A stretch of 64,000 nucleotides of DNA from positions 744,001 to 808,000 of the forward strand of contig NZ_JACCFL010000001.1 of assembly GCF_013410375.1 (NCBI RefSeq). Direction: 5' to 3'. The translations under genes and the position numbers were made by a program. The stretch comes from Leifsonia shinshuensis. GTDB lineage: Bacteria > Actinomycetota > Actinomycetes > Actinomycetales > Microbacteriaceae. Shown here piece after piece: positions 8,815 through 17,055 of the stretch. The number at the start of each line of letters is the position of its first letter. Within the stretch, counting starts at the first letter, position 1. The notes beneath the pieces are model-generated. The model was not told the DNA's origin. It searched no databases and saw only the letters and a list, made by a program, of their open reading frames with translations.

Positions 8815-9788
8815 CGTGGCGTTCGCGCCTCCTCGATCGTGGATGGTGTGGGGGATGGGGAAGTCGTGTGGGATGGAGGCATCGCTGCGGACTCGATGGG
8901 GGCGTCCGGGGTGGGGGACACGGGGGCGCCGTTCGGCGAGGTGATCGAGACTGCGGCGTCCGAGGCACGGGACGCGCCGTCGCCGACCGGCGACGCCGCC
9001 AGGACCGTGGTCTCGCGAGCGGCGAGGCCCGCTGCCGGTTCGAGGAGCGGCGGCAGCAGCCGCGGCTCGATCCGCGTCTCGCTCACCCCCGTCGTCCCGC
9101 CGGCCTCCGTGCGCTGCACGCGCCAGACGGTCGCGCCTTGGCGCTCCGACACCACATCCACCAGCGTCGTGCCCTGGTAGACGAGACCGGTCCCCTCCTC
9201 GAGCGCGTAGCCGCCGGGCAGCTCACCCGACGCGACTCCCGCCTGATGGGCGGGCCGCCGGCGTGGATCGGAGTCGTAGTGGACCGCGAGTGATCCCGGC
9301 ACCAGTCCGAGGCCGTCGGGCAGCGCCGAGATGTCTGGTCCGCGGGACGCCGTGGTTCCGCCCTCGTGCCAGCACAGCGCTCCGGCCGAGCCGCCGGCCA
9401 GCACGACGCCGCGCTGCCAGGCCTCCCGGAGGATCTCGTCGAGCCCGTGCGCGCGCCAGACCGCCAGCAGGTTGAGCAGGCTCCCGCCGCTGACCCACAC
9501 GACGTCCTGGGCGAGAACGTGCGCGCGGAGGTCGGGGATGTTCGGGTGCGGGAAGAAGCGCACGTGGCTGGCGTCGACGCCCGCGGCGCGCGCGGCTTCC
9601 AGCTCGGCGCCTTCGACGTGCCGCTGGTCGCCGCCGGCCGTGTTGATGTGCGTCACCCGAGGGCGGCGGCCGACGACCTGCGCCAGCTCGATCGCGTGGT
9701 GCAGCAGCGGCCCGTAGAGCGAGTCGGTCCAGTCGCCGGCGACGAGGCCGCCGCAGGTGGCCAGGACCGTGGGGGCGATGGCCGTCAC
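8811..9788 (-). CDS. Peptidase E-like protein (S51 family, class I glutamine amidotransferase fold)
   Basis: The 325-residue protein starts at GTG 9788, overlapping the permease stop by 4 bp. The S51 core (about residues 1-240) has the nucleophile motif AGGSAGALCW and the upstream VVWVSGGSLLNLL segment. Peptidase E cleaves Asp-X dipeptides, while relatives include cyanophycinases. Family members are usually about 210-240 residues; this one has an extra tail of about 85 residues, rich in Ser, Thr and Pro (DAAVSITSPNGAPVSPTP region). Its place between sugar permeases and a debranching enzyme is unusual for a dipeptidase and suggests linked control by the LacI regulator. Confidence 0.8.
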   Translation of the reverse strand: MTAIAPTVLATCGGLVAGDWTDSLYGPLLHHAIELAQVVGRRPRVTHINTAGGDQRHVEGAELEAARAAGVDASHVRFFPHPNIPDLRAHVLAQDVVWVSGGSLLNLLAVWRAHGLDEILREAWQRGVVLAGGSAGALCWHEGGTTASRGPDISALPDGLGLVPGSLAVHYDSDPRRRPAHQAGVASGELPGGYALEEGTGLVYQGTTLVDVVSERQGATVWRVQRTEAGGTTGVSETRIEPRLLPPLLEPAAGLAARETTVLAASPVGDGASRASDAAVSITSPNGAPVSPTPDAPIESAAMPPSHTTSPSPTPSTIEEARTPR

Positions 9789-10699
9789 TCCTTCACCGCT
9801 CCCTCGCTGGAGTTCATGATCCGGCGCTGGAAGATGAAGAACAGCACGGCGACCGGGATGGTCATGATCGCGGCGGCCGCGAGCTTGATCGGGTACTGGC
9901 TGCCCTGGCTGAGCTGCCCGCTCGCGAGCCCGGCGACGCCCTTGGTCAGGGTGGTGAGCGACGGGTCCTGCGTCGAGATGATGAAGTGCGCCAGCTCGTT
10001 CCAGGATCCCTGGAAGGACAGGATGATGATCGTGATGAGCGCCGGCCGCGCCATCGGCAGCACGATCGACCAGAACACCCGGAAGGTTCCGGCGCCGTCG
10101 ATGCGCGCCTGCTCCTCGACGCTGGCCGGGATGGACTCGAAGAACCCCTTCATGATGAAGACGCCGGCCGCGTCGGTGAGCAGCGGCAGGATCATGCCGG
10201 TGTACGAGTCGTACATGCCGAGCTGGTTGATGACGAGGAACTTCGGGATGAGCAGCACGACCATGGGCACGGACATCACCGCGACCAGCGCTGCGAACAC
10301 GAACCCGCGCCCGCGGAAGTGCAGCCGGGCGAGGGCGTAGCCGGCGAGGGAGTTGAAGAACACGCGGCCGAGGGTCACGAACACCGTGACGATCGCCGAG
10401 TTCATGAACCAGATCGGGAAGTCCGAGTTGACGAACAGCTTCGTGTAGGCCGCCGTCGTCCACACCTGGGGGATGAGCGACACCGGGTTGGCCGTCGCGT
10501 CGGCGTCGGTCTTGAACGACGTCGCCACCTGGATGAGGAACGGCATGATGTACACGACCGCGAGCACGACGAGGATCGCGTAGCTGACGGACGTGGCCGC
10601 GATGCTGCCGGTGGTGCGGCGGCGTCGGCGCGCCGGTCGCGGAGCGGAGGCGCCCGGCGACGTCGTGGCCGACGCGGCGACCGTTGAGGTGGCGGTCAT
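9785..10699 (-). CDS. Sugar ABC transporter permease (MalG-like, CUT1)
   Basis: The 304-residue protein has a disordered basic N-terminus and six membrane helices. The EAA loop reads EEQARIDGAGTFRVFWSIVLP (shown in part), marking a binding-protein-dependent importer permease of the CUT1 family. Its ATG overlaps the stop of the first permease. It pairs with the 10696-11829 permease. No ATPase gene is present in the operon, so a shared MsmK-type ATPase encoded elsewhere is expected, as is common in actinobacteria. Confidence 0.9.
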   Translation of the reverse strand: MTATSTVAASATTSPGASAPRPARRRRRTTGSIAATSVSYAILVVLAVVYIMPFLIQVATSFKTDADATANPVSLIPQVWTTAAYTKLFVNSDFPIWFMNSAIVTVFVTLGRVFFNSLAGYALARLHFRGRGFVFAALVAVMSVPMVVLLIPKFLVINQLGMYDSYTGMILPLLTDAAGVFIMKGFFESIPASVEEQARIDGAGTFRVFWSIVLPMARPALITIIILSFQGSWNELAHFIISTQDPSLTTLTKGVAGLASGQLSQGSQYPIKLAAAAIMTIPVAVLFFIFQRRIMNSSEGAVKE

Positions 10700-11829
10700 C
10701 CGAGGCCTCCCTTCATGGCGGAGCCGGACGAGTTGCTCGGCGCGGTCGCGGCGATCACCATCGCGTCGTAGGGCCGCATGCGCCGCTTGGAGACCGTGCG
10801 CTCGCGCAGCACCCAGCGCTGGAAGATCGTGAACAGCACGATGATGACGAACAGGATGAAGGCGATCGCGGCGCCCTGGCCCCACTCCTGGTTGGTGAAC
10901 GAGGTCTGGTACGAGAGGTACGCCGGCGTCAGCGTGGTCTTGCTCGGCGCGCCCTTGCTGCCGGTGTAGATCTGGTCGAAGACCTGCCAGCAGCCGATCA
11001 AGCCGAGGGTCAGGACGGTGAAGAGCGTCGGCCGCAGCTGCGGGAGCGTGATGCGCCAGAACCGCTGCCAGCCGTTGGCGCCGTCCATCATGGCGGCCTC
11101 GGTGATGTCGCCGCCGAGGTTCTGCAGGGCCGCGATGAACAGCAGCATGAAGGTGCCGCTCGTGGTGAACACGGCCATGATGATGTACGCGGTCATCGCG
11201 ACGGACGGCCCGCCCAGCCAGTCCCACCAGGAGACGCCGAGCAGCGTGTTCTGGGTGAGGGCGGCGGGGCCCGTGCTGACGCCGAACACGCCGAGCAGGT
11301 TGTGGATGATCCCGCTCGGGTCGTTGAACCAGTTCGGTCCGTTCACGCCGAACCAGGAGAGCACCTTGTTCACCGCGCCGGAGGTGCTGAACAGGAACAG
11401 CCACAGCACGGTGATGGCGACCGAGCTGGTCACCGACGGGAAGTAGAAGGCGGTGCGGAAGAAGCCGCGCCCGCGCAGGACGGCCCGGTTGACGAGCACC
11501 GCGAGGAAGAGCGCGACCGCGGTCTGGATCGGGACGACCAGCACCACGTACCAGGCGTTGTTCTTCAGCGCCATGCCGAAGTCCTGCTCCGCGAGCCCGC
11601 CGCCCGCCAGCAGGGTCGTGTAGTTCTTGAGCCCGACGAAGTTCACGTCGGAGGAGAAGGGGCTGCCGCGCCCTCCCCAGTCGGAGAAGCTGACCCACAG
11701 CGCCATGAGCACCGGGATGACGAGGAACACGCCGAGCAGCAGGATGACCGGGGCGGTGAACAACCACCCCGAGGCGGCCTCGCCGCGCCGGATTCCGGAA
11801 CGGCGAGACCGACTCGTGGCTTGCGACAT
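10696..11829 (-). CDS. Sugar ABC transporter permease (MalF-like, CUT1)
   Basis: The 377-residue protein starts at ATG 11829 (MSQATSRSRRSG). A helix near residues 22-42 precedes a periplasm-side loop, then five further helices. The EAA motif is seen at DITEAAMMDGANGWQRFW. A long loop around residues 140-190 (GVNGPNWFNDPSGIIHN) may contact the binding protein. It lies 14 nt downstream of the binding-protein gene. Confidence 0.9.
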   Translation of the reverse strand: MSQATSRSRRSGIRRGEAASGWLFTAPVILLLGVFLVIPVLMALWVSFSDWGGRGSPFSSDVNFVGLKNYTTLLAGGGLAEQDFGMALKNNAWYVVLVVPIQTAVALFLAVLVNRAVLRGRGFFRTAFYFPSVTSSVAITVLWLFLFSTSGAVNKVLSWFGVNGPNWFNDPSGIIHNLLGVFGVSTGPAALTQNTLLGVSWWDWLGGPSVAMTAYIIMAVFTTSGTFMLLFIAALQNLGGDITEAAMMDGANGWQRFWRITLPQLRPTLFTVLTLGLIGCWQVFDQIYTGSKGAPSKTTLTPAYLSYQTSFTNQEWGQGAAIAFILFVIIVLFTIFQRWVLRERTVSKRRMRPYDAMVIAATAPSNSSGSAMKGGLG

Positions 11830-11843
11830 GGTGGCTGCAATCC

Positions 11844-13091
11844 TTACTTCAGCGCTTCGAGGTTCTTCTGCGTGGCGTCGAGGATCGTCTTCGGGTCGCT
11901 CGTGGCCAGCGTCTCCAGCTTGCTGTTGAGGTCGGTCACGACGTCGGCAGCGCCCTTGGCGGTCGGCACGCCCTTGGCGTAGTCGGCGGCGTTGAGGAAC
12001 GGGACGAGGTCGGGGTTGGCCGACTTCCACTCGCTCGCGGCGGACTTGATCGACGGCATCGGGCCGAACGCCTTGGAGAAGGCGAGCTGGTCGTCCTTGC
12101 TGGTCAGCTGCTCGACGAGCTTGAGGGCGGCGGCCTGGTTGGGGCTGTCGGCGGCGATGCCCCAGCAGTTGGTGAACTGGAGGGTGCCCTTGCCGGCGGG
12201 GCCGGCCGGGAGCTCGGCGACCTGGTACTTGACGTTCGGGTAGTCGGACTTCATGGCGCCGGTGATCCAGTTGCCCTCGATGGTCATCGCGGCCAGGCCC
12301 TTGCCGAACGCCTCGCCGCCCCAGCCCGCTCCGAGGTTCTTGGCGTACTTGAGGTCGCCCGCGTTGAGCATCTGCTTGACGAAGTCGAGCGCCTTGACGT
12401 TGGCGTCGCTGTTGGCGGTCGCCTTGGTGCTGTCGTCGTTCATCAGGTTGCCGCCCGCCTGCACCATGAAGGAGCCGATGCGCGCGTACTCGCCCGAGAT
12501 GCCGAGGCCGACGTGGCCGGCCGCGGTGAGCTTCTTGGCGACGGCCTCGAGCTGGTCCCAGGTCTTGGGGATGTCGCTGTCGGTCAGGCCGGCGGCGCTC
12601 CACATGTCCTTGTTGATGATGAGCTGGAGGGTGGAGAAGTCCTTCGGCGCGCAGTAGAACTTGCCGTCGTAAGTGAAGGACTTGACCAGGCTCGGGTAGA
12701 AGTCGCTCTTGTTGGCGAGCTGGTCGCCGTACGCGAGCAGCGAGCCGTTGGAGGCGTAGCCGGCGAGCGCGTCGGTCGAGAGGTAGAACACATCCGCCGG
12801 CTTCTTGGCGGCGAAGCCCTGCGAGAGCTGCTGGTTGAGGTCGCTCGCGGCCACGACGTTGGCCGTGGTGCCCGAGCTCTTCGACCAGTCGCCGACGGCG
12901 GACTTGACCGCGGCCGTCTCGGCGTCGCCGGACGAGCCGATCATGACCGTGAGCGCCTTGTTCGACGAGGTCAGCTTGCCGGTGTCGCTGCTGCCGCTGC
13001 CGCCGAAGCCGGAGCCGCAGGCGGTGAGGGCGAGGGCGGCCGCGGCGGCGACGGCGCCGCCCGCGAGCCAGCGGGATGTGATTCTTCGCAT
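11844..13091 (-). CDS. Sugar ABC transporter substrate-binding lipoprotein
   Basis: The 415-residue protein starts at ATG 13091 with GGAGAG 6 nt upstream. The signal peptide ends in the lipobox LTAC followed by GSGFGGSG, so the mature protein is lipid-anchored. The rest is an extracellular solute-binding protein family 1 fold, with segments such as VLGGEAFGKGLAAMTIEGNW in outline and ATQKNLEALK at the end. It would capture an oligosaccharide; the debranching enzyme in the operon suggests an alpha-glucan fragment. Expression is probably repressed by the divergent LacI protein through the two operators at 13275-13323. Confidence 0.9.
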   Translation of the reverse strand: MRRITSRWLAGGAVAAAAALALTACGSGFGGSGSSDTGKLTSSNKALTVMIGSSGDAETAAVKSAVGDWSKSSGTTANVVAASDLNQQLSQGFAAKKPADVFYLSTDALAGYASNGSLLAYGDQLANKSDFYPSLVKSFTYDGKFYCAPKDFSTLQLIINKDMWSAAGLTDSDIPKTWDQLEAVAKKLTAAGHVGLGISGEYARIGSFMVQAGGNLMNDDSTKATANSDANVKALDFVKQMLNAGDLKYAKNLGAGWGGEAFGKGLAAMTIEGNWITGAMKSDYPNVKYQVAELPAGPAGKGTLQFTNCWGIAADSPNQAAALKLVEQLTSKDDQLAFSKAFGPMPSIKSAASEWKSANPDLVPFLNAADYAKGVPTAKGAADVVTDLNSKLETLATSDPKTILDATQKNLEALK

Positions 13092-13274
13092 GTGTTTCTC
13101 TCCTTGGTGTGAGTGTGCCCGAACGGCCGGGCCGACGCGGTCGGGGTCGCCGAAGTCGTGGATCGTACGCGGTGAACGCAGGCCTGTGGAGGACACGACG
13201 ACGGGAGCGGTGGGGATGGCCCGCTGCTCTGCGCGCATCCGACCTCCTGCGGTCTCGTTCTGGGTGGACGCCCC

Positions 13275-13323
13275 TTTGATCGATCAAATTCGATGATGCT
13301 ACAGTGCACTTTGAACGATCAAA
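13275..13323. promoter_or_regulatory. Two LacI-family operators flanking the sugar operon promoter
   Basis: TTTGATCGATCAAA (13275-13288, perfect palindrome) and TTTGAACGATCAAA (13310-13323) are 35 bp apart centre to centre. Between them on the minus strand lies TAGCAT as a likely -10, with TTTGAT of the distal operator as a -35 at 16 nt spacing. Occupation of both sites would block transcription of the binding-protein gene. Confidence 0.8.
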
Positions 13324-13457
13324 TGGGGACGCTGTCACCATAGTCACGGCCTTCCGGACGTGTCAAGCGGGGCAGCCGACGAGCACGGCGACGCAGCGGT
13401 AAGGTCTGAGACAGCGTTTCTCGGGTCCGCCCGGGAGCGCGCCGGGGAGGGATGAGC

Positions 13458-14495
13458 ATGGGTGCGCAGCCGACGGTCAGCGACGTCGCCGACGCCGCGG
13501 GCGTGTCGCGGCAGACCGTCTCCAACGTGCTGAACACCCCTGCGATCGTCCGCCCGGAGACCCGCGAACGCGTCGAGGAGGCCATCCGCTCGCTCGGCTA
13601 CCGGCCGCACGCCTCGGCGCGCCGGCTGCGCACGCAGAAGAGCTCCACCATCGGCATCCGCCTCGACCCGATGACCCGCGACGGCATCTCCGGCAGCGTG
13701 CTCGACCGCTTCCTGCACGCGCTCACGGAGCAGGCCGATCGCAAGGGCCTGCGCGTCCTGCTCTTCACGGCGGACGATCCGCAGGACGAGATCGAGCAGT
13801 TCCGGCGGCTCTCCGACGGCGCCGACGTGGACGCGTTCGTGCTGACCTCGACCTTCCACGGGGACCCGCGCACGGAGTGGCTGATCGAGCACGGCCAGTC
13901 GTTCGTCACGTTCGGCCGGCCGTGGGGCATCGACGACATGACCGACCCGCTGCACCTGTGGGTCGATGTGGACGGCCGGGCCGGCCTGCGGGAGGCGACC
14001 GACCACTTCCTCGCGCTGGGCCTGCGGCGGATCGGCTACCTGGGCTGGCCCGCCGGCTCCGGGACCGGCGACGACCGCCGGGCGGGCTGGCTGGAGGCGA
14101 TGCGCGACGCCCGCGCGGTGGACGAGACGACCCTCGCGACGCTGGAGGAGGCCGCCGAGGACGGCGTGCCGTTCGGCGCGGAGGCCATGCGCCGCCTCGC
14201 GGCGCGCGTCGACGTGGAGGCCGTGGTGTGCGCGTCCGACTCCCTCGCCCTCGGGGCGCTCACCGCGACCGGAGGCAGCATCCCGGTGATCGGCTACGAC
14301 GACACCCCGGTTGCCGCGTCGCTGGGCTTCTCCAGCGTGCGCCAGCCGCTGGACGAGGTGGCCTCCGGCGTGCTCGAGCTGCTGACCGGCGCCCACGGCG
14401 GCCGGGTGCAGTCCTCGGTGGACGACCCGCGGCACCGGCTCGTGACGCCGCAGCTCGTGCTGCGGGAGGGCGCGACCCTCCTCGGCGCGCGCTGA
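13458..14495 (+). CDS. LacI-family transcriptional regulator of the sugar operon
   Basis: ATG 13458 is preferred over ATG 13452 because GGGGAGGG ends directly before the latter but about 6 nt before the former. The HTH is at residues 6-26 (TVSDVADAAGVSRQTVSNVLN), followed by the hinge and a periplasmic-binding-like effector domain (about 60-345) with typical VVCASDSLALGAL and VIGYDDTPVA segments. It is divergent from the binding-protein gene, and two LacI-type palindromes lie between them. The inducer is probably the transported sugar. Confidence 0.9.
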   Translation: MGAQPTVSDVADAAGVSRQTVSNVLNTPAIVRPETRERVEEAIRSLGYRPHASARRLRTQKSSTIGIRLDPMTRDGISGSVLDRFLHALTEQADRKGLRVLLFTADDPQDEIEQFRRLSDGADVDAFVLTSTFHGDPRTEWLIEHGQSFVTFGRPWGIDDMTDPLHLWVDVDGRAGLREATDHFLALGLRRIGYLGWPAGSGTGDDRRAGWLEAMRDARAVDETTLATLEEAAEDGVPFGAEAMRRLAARVDVEAVVCASDSLALGALTATGGSIPVIGYDDTPVAASLGFSSVRQPLDEVASGVLELLTGAHGGRVQSSVDDPRHRLVTPQLVLREGATLLGAR

Positions 14496-14793
14496 GCGCA
14501 GGGCGCTGCGAAAAAGCGCAGAACCTCGTCGGGGAGAGCAGAAACGCCGCCGGCGACGTCGCGTGGGAATGGCGGTCGCTTGATGCGGCGCTGTGCGCCG
14601 CGTCCGAGCGTGATGTCGGGATCGGTCGGCTGACGTCGTCGTTGCGGCATTGACGTCGCCTGCTTACTACCAGACGCGCAGCTCCCTGTCTATCATTGAA
14701 ATGTAACCACAACAACGCTAGATTTTCGTCACACGTGAGGCTCTGAAGGCGTACGACGCCTTGCTTCCTCGTCGCACAATCGAAGGAGATATC
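14496..14793. other. Noncoding region with a short hairpin and a promoter
   Basis: A small hairpin (CTGCG, 6-nt loop, CGCAG, about 14507-14522) follows the LacI gene and may end its transcript. The rest is less GC-rich than its surroundings and holds the promoter at 14696-14724. No coding signal is seen. Confidence 0.5.
14696..14724 (+). promoter_or_regulatory. Sigma-70-like promoter
   Basis: TTGAAA (14696-14701) and TAGATT (14719-14724) are separated by 17 nt, a near-consensus housekeeping promoter. It would give a leader of about 60 nt before the GTG at 14794. Confidence 0.65.
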
Positions 14794-15258
14794 GTGAGGA
14801 AACTTGTTCGACGGCTCGGTGTCGTGGTCGCGACCGTCGCAGCGACTGCGGCGCTCGGGCTCGCTGTCGCCACACCGGCGAGTGCTGCATCCAATTGCCA
14901 GACTCAATCCGTGGTCCCGACCGCCGGTGGCTACCTGGCCACCATCTCGTGCTCGGAAACCATTCATGATTGGTCGGTCAGCACAGATGGGACCATCGGC
15001 TGGGGGCAGTCCCTGCAATGGAAGACGTTCAAGGGTGTCGGGAACACTCCCGCCGACGCCGCCGGCAATGCGGCTTGGATCGCCTACAACTCGACGACGA
15101 GCGTGTACTGCTCCGATGTTCAGACGTGGCCGGTCGCGGGTGGCTACAACGTGGTGTACACCTGCCCGGGAGGGCGGATGCCGTTCCCGAACGCCTCCGG
15201 ACCCGACTTGAACACGGCTGTCTCCTGGACCAACTACATGTGGATCCTCTACCGCTGA
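14794..15258 (+). CDS. Small secreted protein of unknown function
   Basis: I do not recognise this family. GTG 14794 has AAGGAG 5 nt upstream. The 154-residue product has a clear Sec signal peptide (basic start, hydrophobic core, cleavage near TPASAAS, residues 26-33). The mature part of about 122 residues is rich in Trp, Tyr and Thr and has four Cys (in NCQTQ, ISCSE, VYCSDV and YTCPGG), suggesting two disulfides. Two halves look related: each has a Cys, a GGY segment and another Cys, so an internal duplication is possible. The base composition is less GC-rich than neighbours and it has its own strong promoter. It may be a secreted effector, inhibitor or envelope protein; no evidence favours one. 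Confidence 0.75.
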   Translation: MRKLVRRLGVVVATVAATAALGLAVATPASAASNCQTQSVVPTAGGYLATISCSETIHDWSVSTDGTIGWGQSLQWKTFKGVGNTPADAAGNAAWIAYNSTTSVYCSDVQTWPVAGGYNVVYTCPGGRMPFPNASGPDLNTAVSWTNYMWILYR

Positions 15259-15336
15259 CGCCGACCGGAGGGTGACGCCTGGCTATCGGGGCAGCGGCAC
15301 CCGCGGCGCCGAAACGCGCCCGAAACCCGCGGCGGC

Positions 15337-15342
15337 GACAAT
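15337..15342 (+). promoter_or_regulatory. Possible leaderless -10 element
   Basis: GACAAT ends 6 nt before ATG 15349, the spacing seen at other leaderless starts in this window, though the first base departs from TANNNT. The GGAGG in the spacer is too close to the ATG to be an efficient ribosome binding site. Confidence 0.3.
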
Positions 15343-15348
15343 GGAGGC

Positions 15349-15951
15349 ATGACTCCACAAGAGCCGAACGCCTCCGCGCCACAAGCGCAGCACCCGGACA
15401 CTCCCCCGCGCATCCCCGTCACCGTCTCGATCACCCGCCGCGTCGACCCCAGCCGTCTCCCCGAGGTCACGCACTGGGTCCAGGCGGGCGTCAATCTGGC
15501 CAACACCTACGAGGGCTTCCTCGGCTCCGGCTGGGTGCGCGCGAACGCCCACTCGCACGAGTGGCACATGCTCTACCGCTTCGCCGACGCCGCGTCCTTG
15601 GAGGCGTGGGAGGCCTCGGACGACCGTGCCGACTGGCTGTACGAGGGCCGCGAGCTCGTCGAGGTGTCGCGCGTGGAGCGCCGCACCGGGATCGAGGGCT
15701 GGTTCGACGAGCCGCAGCCCGGCGTCCCGGCCGCCCCGCCGCGCTGGAAGCAGGCCGTGACGATCTGGCTGGGATTCTTCCCGCTCTCGCTCGCCTTCAC
15801 CTACTTCACGTTCTATCTCGTGCCCGGCTGGCACCAGCTGTGGCCGCTCGCAACCGTCCTCATCACGACGCTGCTCCTCACTCCGACGATGACCTACTTC
15901 CTGCTCCCCTTCGTCACCCGCCTCCTGCACCCCTGGCTCGCCCGCCGCTGA
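15349..15951 (+). CDS. Antibiotic biosynthesis monooxygenase-like domain protein with membrane helices
   Basis: The 200-residue protein has a ferredoxin-like ABM domain at about residues 24-110 (VSITRRVDPSRLPEV, FLGSGWVRANAHSHEWHMLYRF) and two membrane helices at about 140-160 and 168-188. This layout matches a known family of ABM-domain membrane proteins of unclear role; some ABM proteins are heme-degrading or quinone-acting. No partner gene is evident. A dispersed repeat element follows its stop. Confidence 0.75.
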   Translation: MTPQEPNASAPQAQHPDTPPRIPVTVSITRRVDPSRLPEVTHWVQAGVNLANTYEGFLGSGWVRANAHSHEWHMLYRFADAASLEAWEASDDRADWLYEGRELVEVSRVERRTGIEGWFDEPQPGVPAAPPRWKQAVTIWLGFFPLSLAFTYFTFYLVPGWHQLWPLATVLITTLLLTPTMTYFLLPFVTRLLHPWLARR

Positions 15952-15964
15952 CCACCCCAGGCAC

Positions 15965-16033
15965 CTGCCGAGTACGACGAATATCTGCGCACTCGGCGGT
16001 TTTCGCCTGATTTTCTGCGTACTCGCGGGTTGG
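15965..16033 (+). repeat. Dispersed 68-bp palindromic element, copy 1
   Basis: This carries three GAGTAC/GTACTC-type words around CTCGGCGGTTTTCGCCTGA. A second copy in reverse orientation lies at 40836-40905, with roughly 80% identity by eye. It directly follows a gene end and contains a short GGCG-TTTT-CGCC hairpin, so it may act as a terminator. Confidence 0.7.
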
Positions 16034-16110
16034 GCAGGCGGGAGTGCGCGGGTGGGGGATGTCCCTGAGGCGACCCTGAGATTCGGGGCGGAGGGTTGCG
16101 TCGCGTTCAC

Positions 16111-16153
16111 TCGCGATATATCGTGAATTTGTCAACATCGCGATATATCGCGA
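16111..16153. promoter_or_regulatory. Twin PadR-type operators
   Basis: TCGCGATATATCGTGA (16111-16126) and TCGCGATATATCGCGA (16138-16153, perfect palindrome) lie 27 bp apart centre to centre, upstream of the DUF4097-PadR operon. AT-rich ATAT palindromes flanked by CG are typical PadR targets, and the operon encodes a PadR protein, so autoregulation is the simplest reading. Confidence 0.75.
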
Positions 16154-16227
16154 GTCACCGAGGGCTCCGCCGGAGCCCGAACGCACGAAGCACGTACGCA
16201 CGTACACGAGGCAAGGAGCGCGAGAGC

Positions 16228-17055
16228 ATGGCACAGGAGAAGTGGCTGATCCAGCCCGGCGAGAGCCGCACGATCGACGTGGAGCTGGTCCGCTCCCTCA
16301 AGGTCGGGCTGCTGGGCGGCCAGATCGACATCATCGGTCACGACGAGCCGGGGGCCCGGGTGGAGGTCCACTCGGTGTCCGGCCGCGACCTCAAGGTCAG
16401 CATCGACGAGGACCGCCTCGAGATCGACCACCCGCAGCTGCGCTGGGACAACTTCATCGACGTCTTCAAGTCGATGCGCTCCAGCGCCCGCGCCGACATC
16501 AGCGTGCTGGTCCCGCGCGACGTCGCCCTCAAGTTCGGCGTGGTCTCGGCCGGAGCCCTCATCTCGGGCCTGAAGACCGACGCGCGGCTCAGCACCGTCT
16601 CCGGGGACGTGGTGATCGACGGCCTCGAAGGCGCCCTCGAGCTCAACTCCGTCAGCGGAGAGCTCTCCGCCCGCGGTCACACCGGGCGCATCACCGCGCA
16701 CACGGTCTCGGGGGACATCACGGCCACCGGAGCCATCCCGCGCTTCACCGCGGACGGCGTCTCCGCCGACATCATGGTGGACATCTCCGGCACACCCGAC
16801 GAGATCCAGGTCAACACCGTCTCGGGCGACACGACCATCCGCATCCCCGAGGCGCTCGGCGCCCGCTACCGGGCCAACACCGTCTCCGGCCGCGTCCAGC
16901 TCGACAACGTCATGGTCGTCGGCTCCGCCGGAAAGGGGTACACCGCGACCACCGGCAGCCTCGACGGCTACTGGGTCGACATCACGGTCAACTCCGTCTC
17001 CGGCGCCGTCTCGGTGCTCCGCAGCTCCGCGGCTCAGCGGGAGGCGTCGGCGTGA
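16228..17055 (+). CDS. DUF4097 family protein (beta-helix adhesin-like)
   Basis: ATG 16228 is chosen because upstream in-frame codons run through the operator palindromes. The 275-residue product lacks a signal peptide or membrane helix. Residues 90-265 are repeated beta strands carrying the word TVSGD or SVSG about every 20-22 residues (LSTVSGDVVIDG, LNSVSGELSARG, AHTVSGDITATG, VNTVSGDTTIRI), the DUF4097 signature for a beta-solenoid. Function is not established; members often sit with PadR regulators or membrane-stress systems. Its stop overlaps the PadR start by 4 bp. Confidence 0.85.
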   Translation: MAQEKWLIQPGESRTIDVELVRSLKVGLLGGQIDIIGHDEPGARVEVHSVSGRDLKVSIDEDRLEIDHPQLRWDNFIDVFKSMRSSARADISVLVPRDVALKFGVVSAGALISGLKTDARLSTVSGDVVIDGLEGALELNSVSGELSARGHTGRITAHTVSGDITATGAIPRFTADGVSADIMVDISGTPDEIQVNTVSGDTTIRIPEALGARYRANTVSGRVQLDNVMVVGSAGKGYTATTGSLDGYWVDITVNSVSGAVSVLRSSAAQREASA

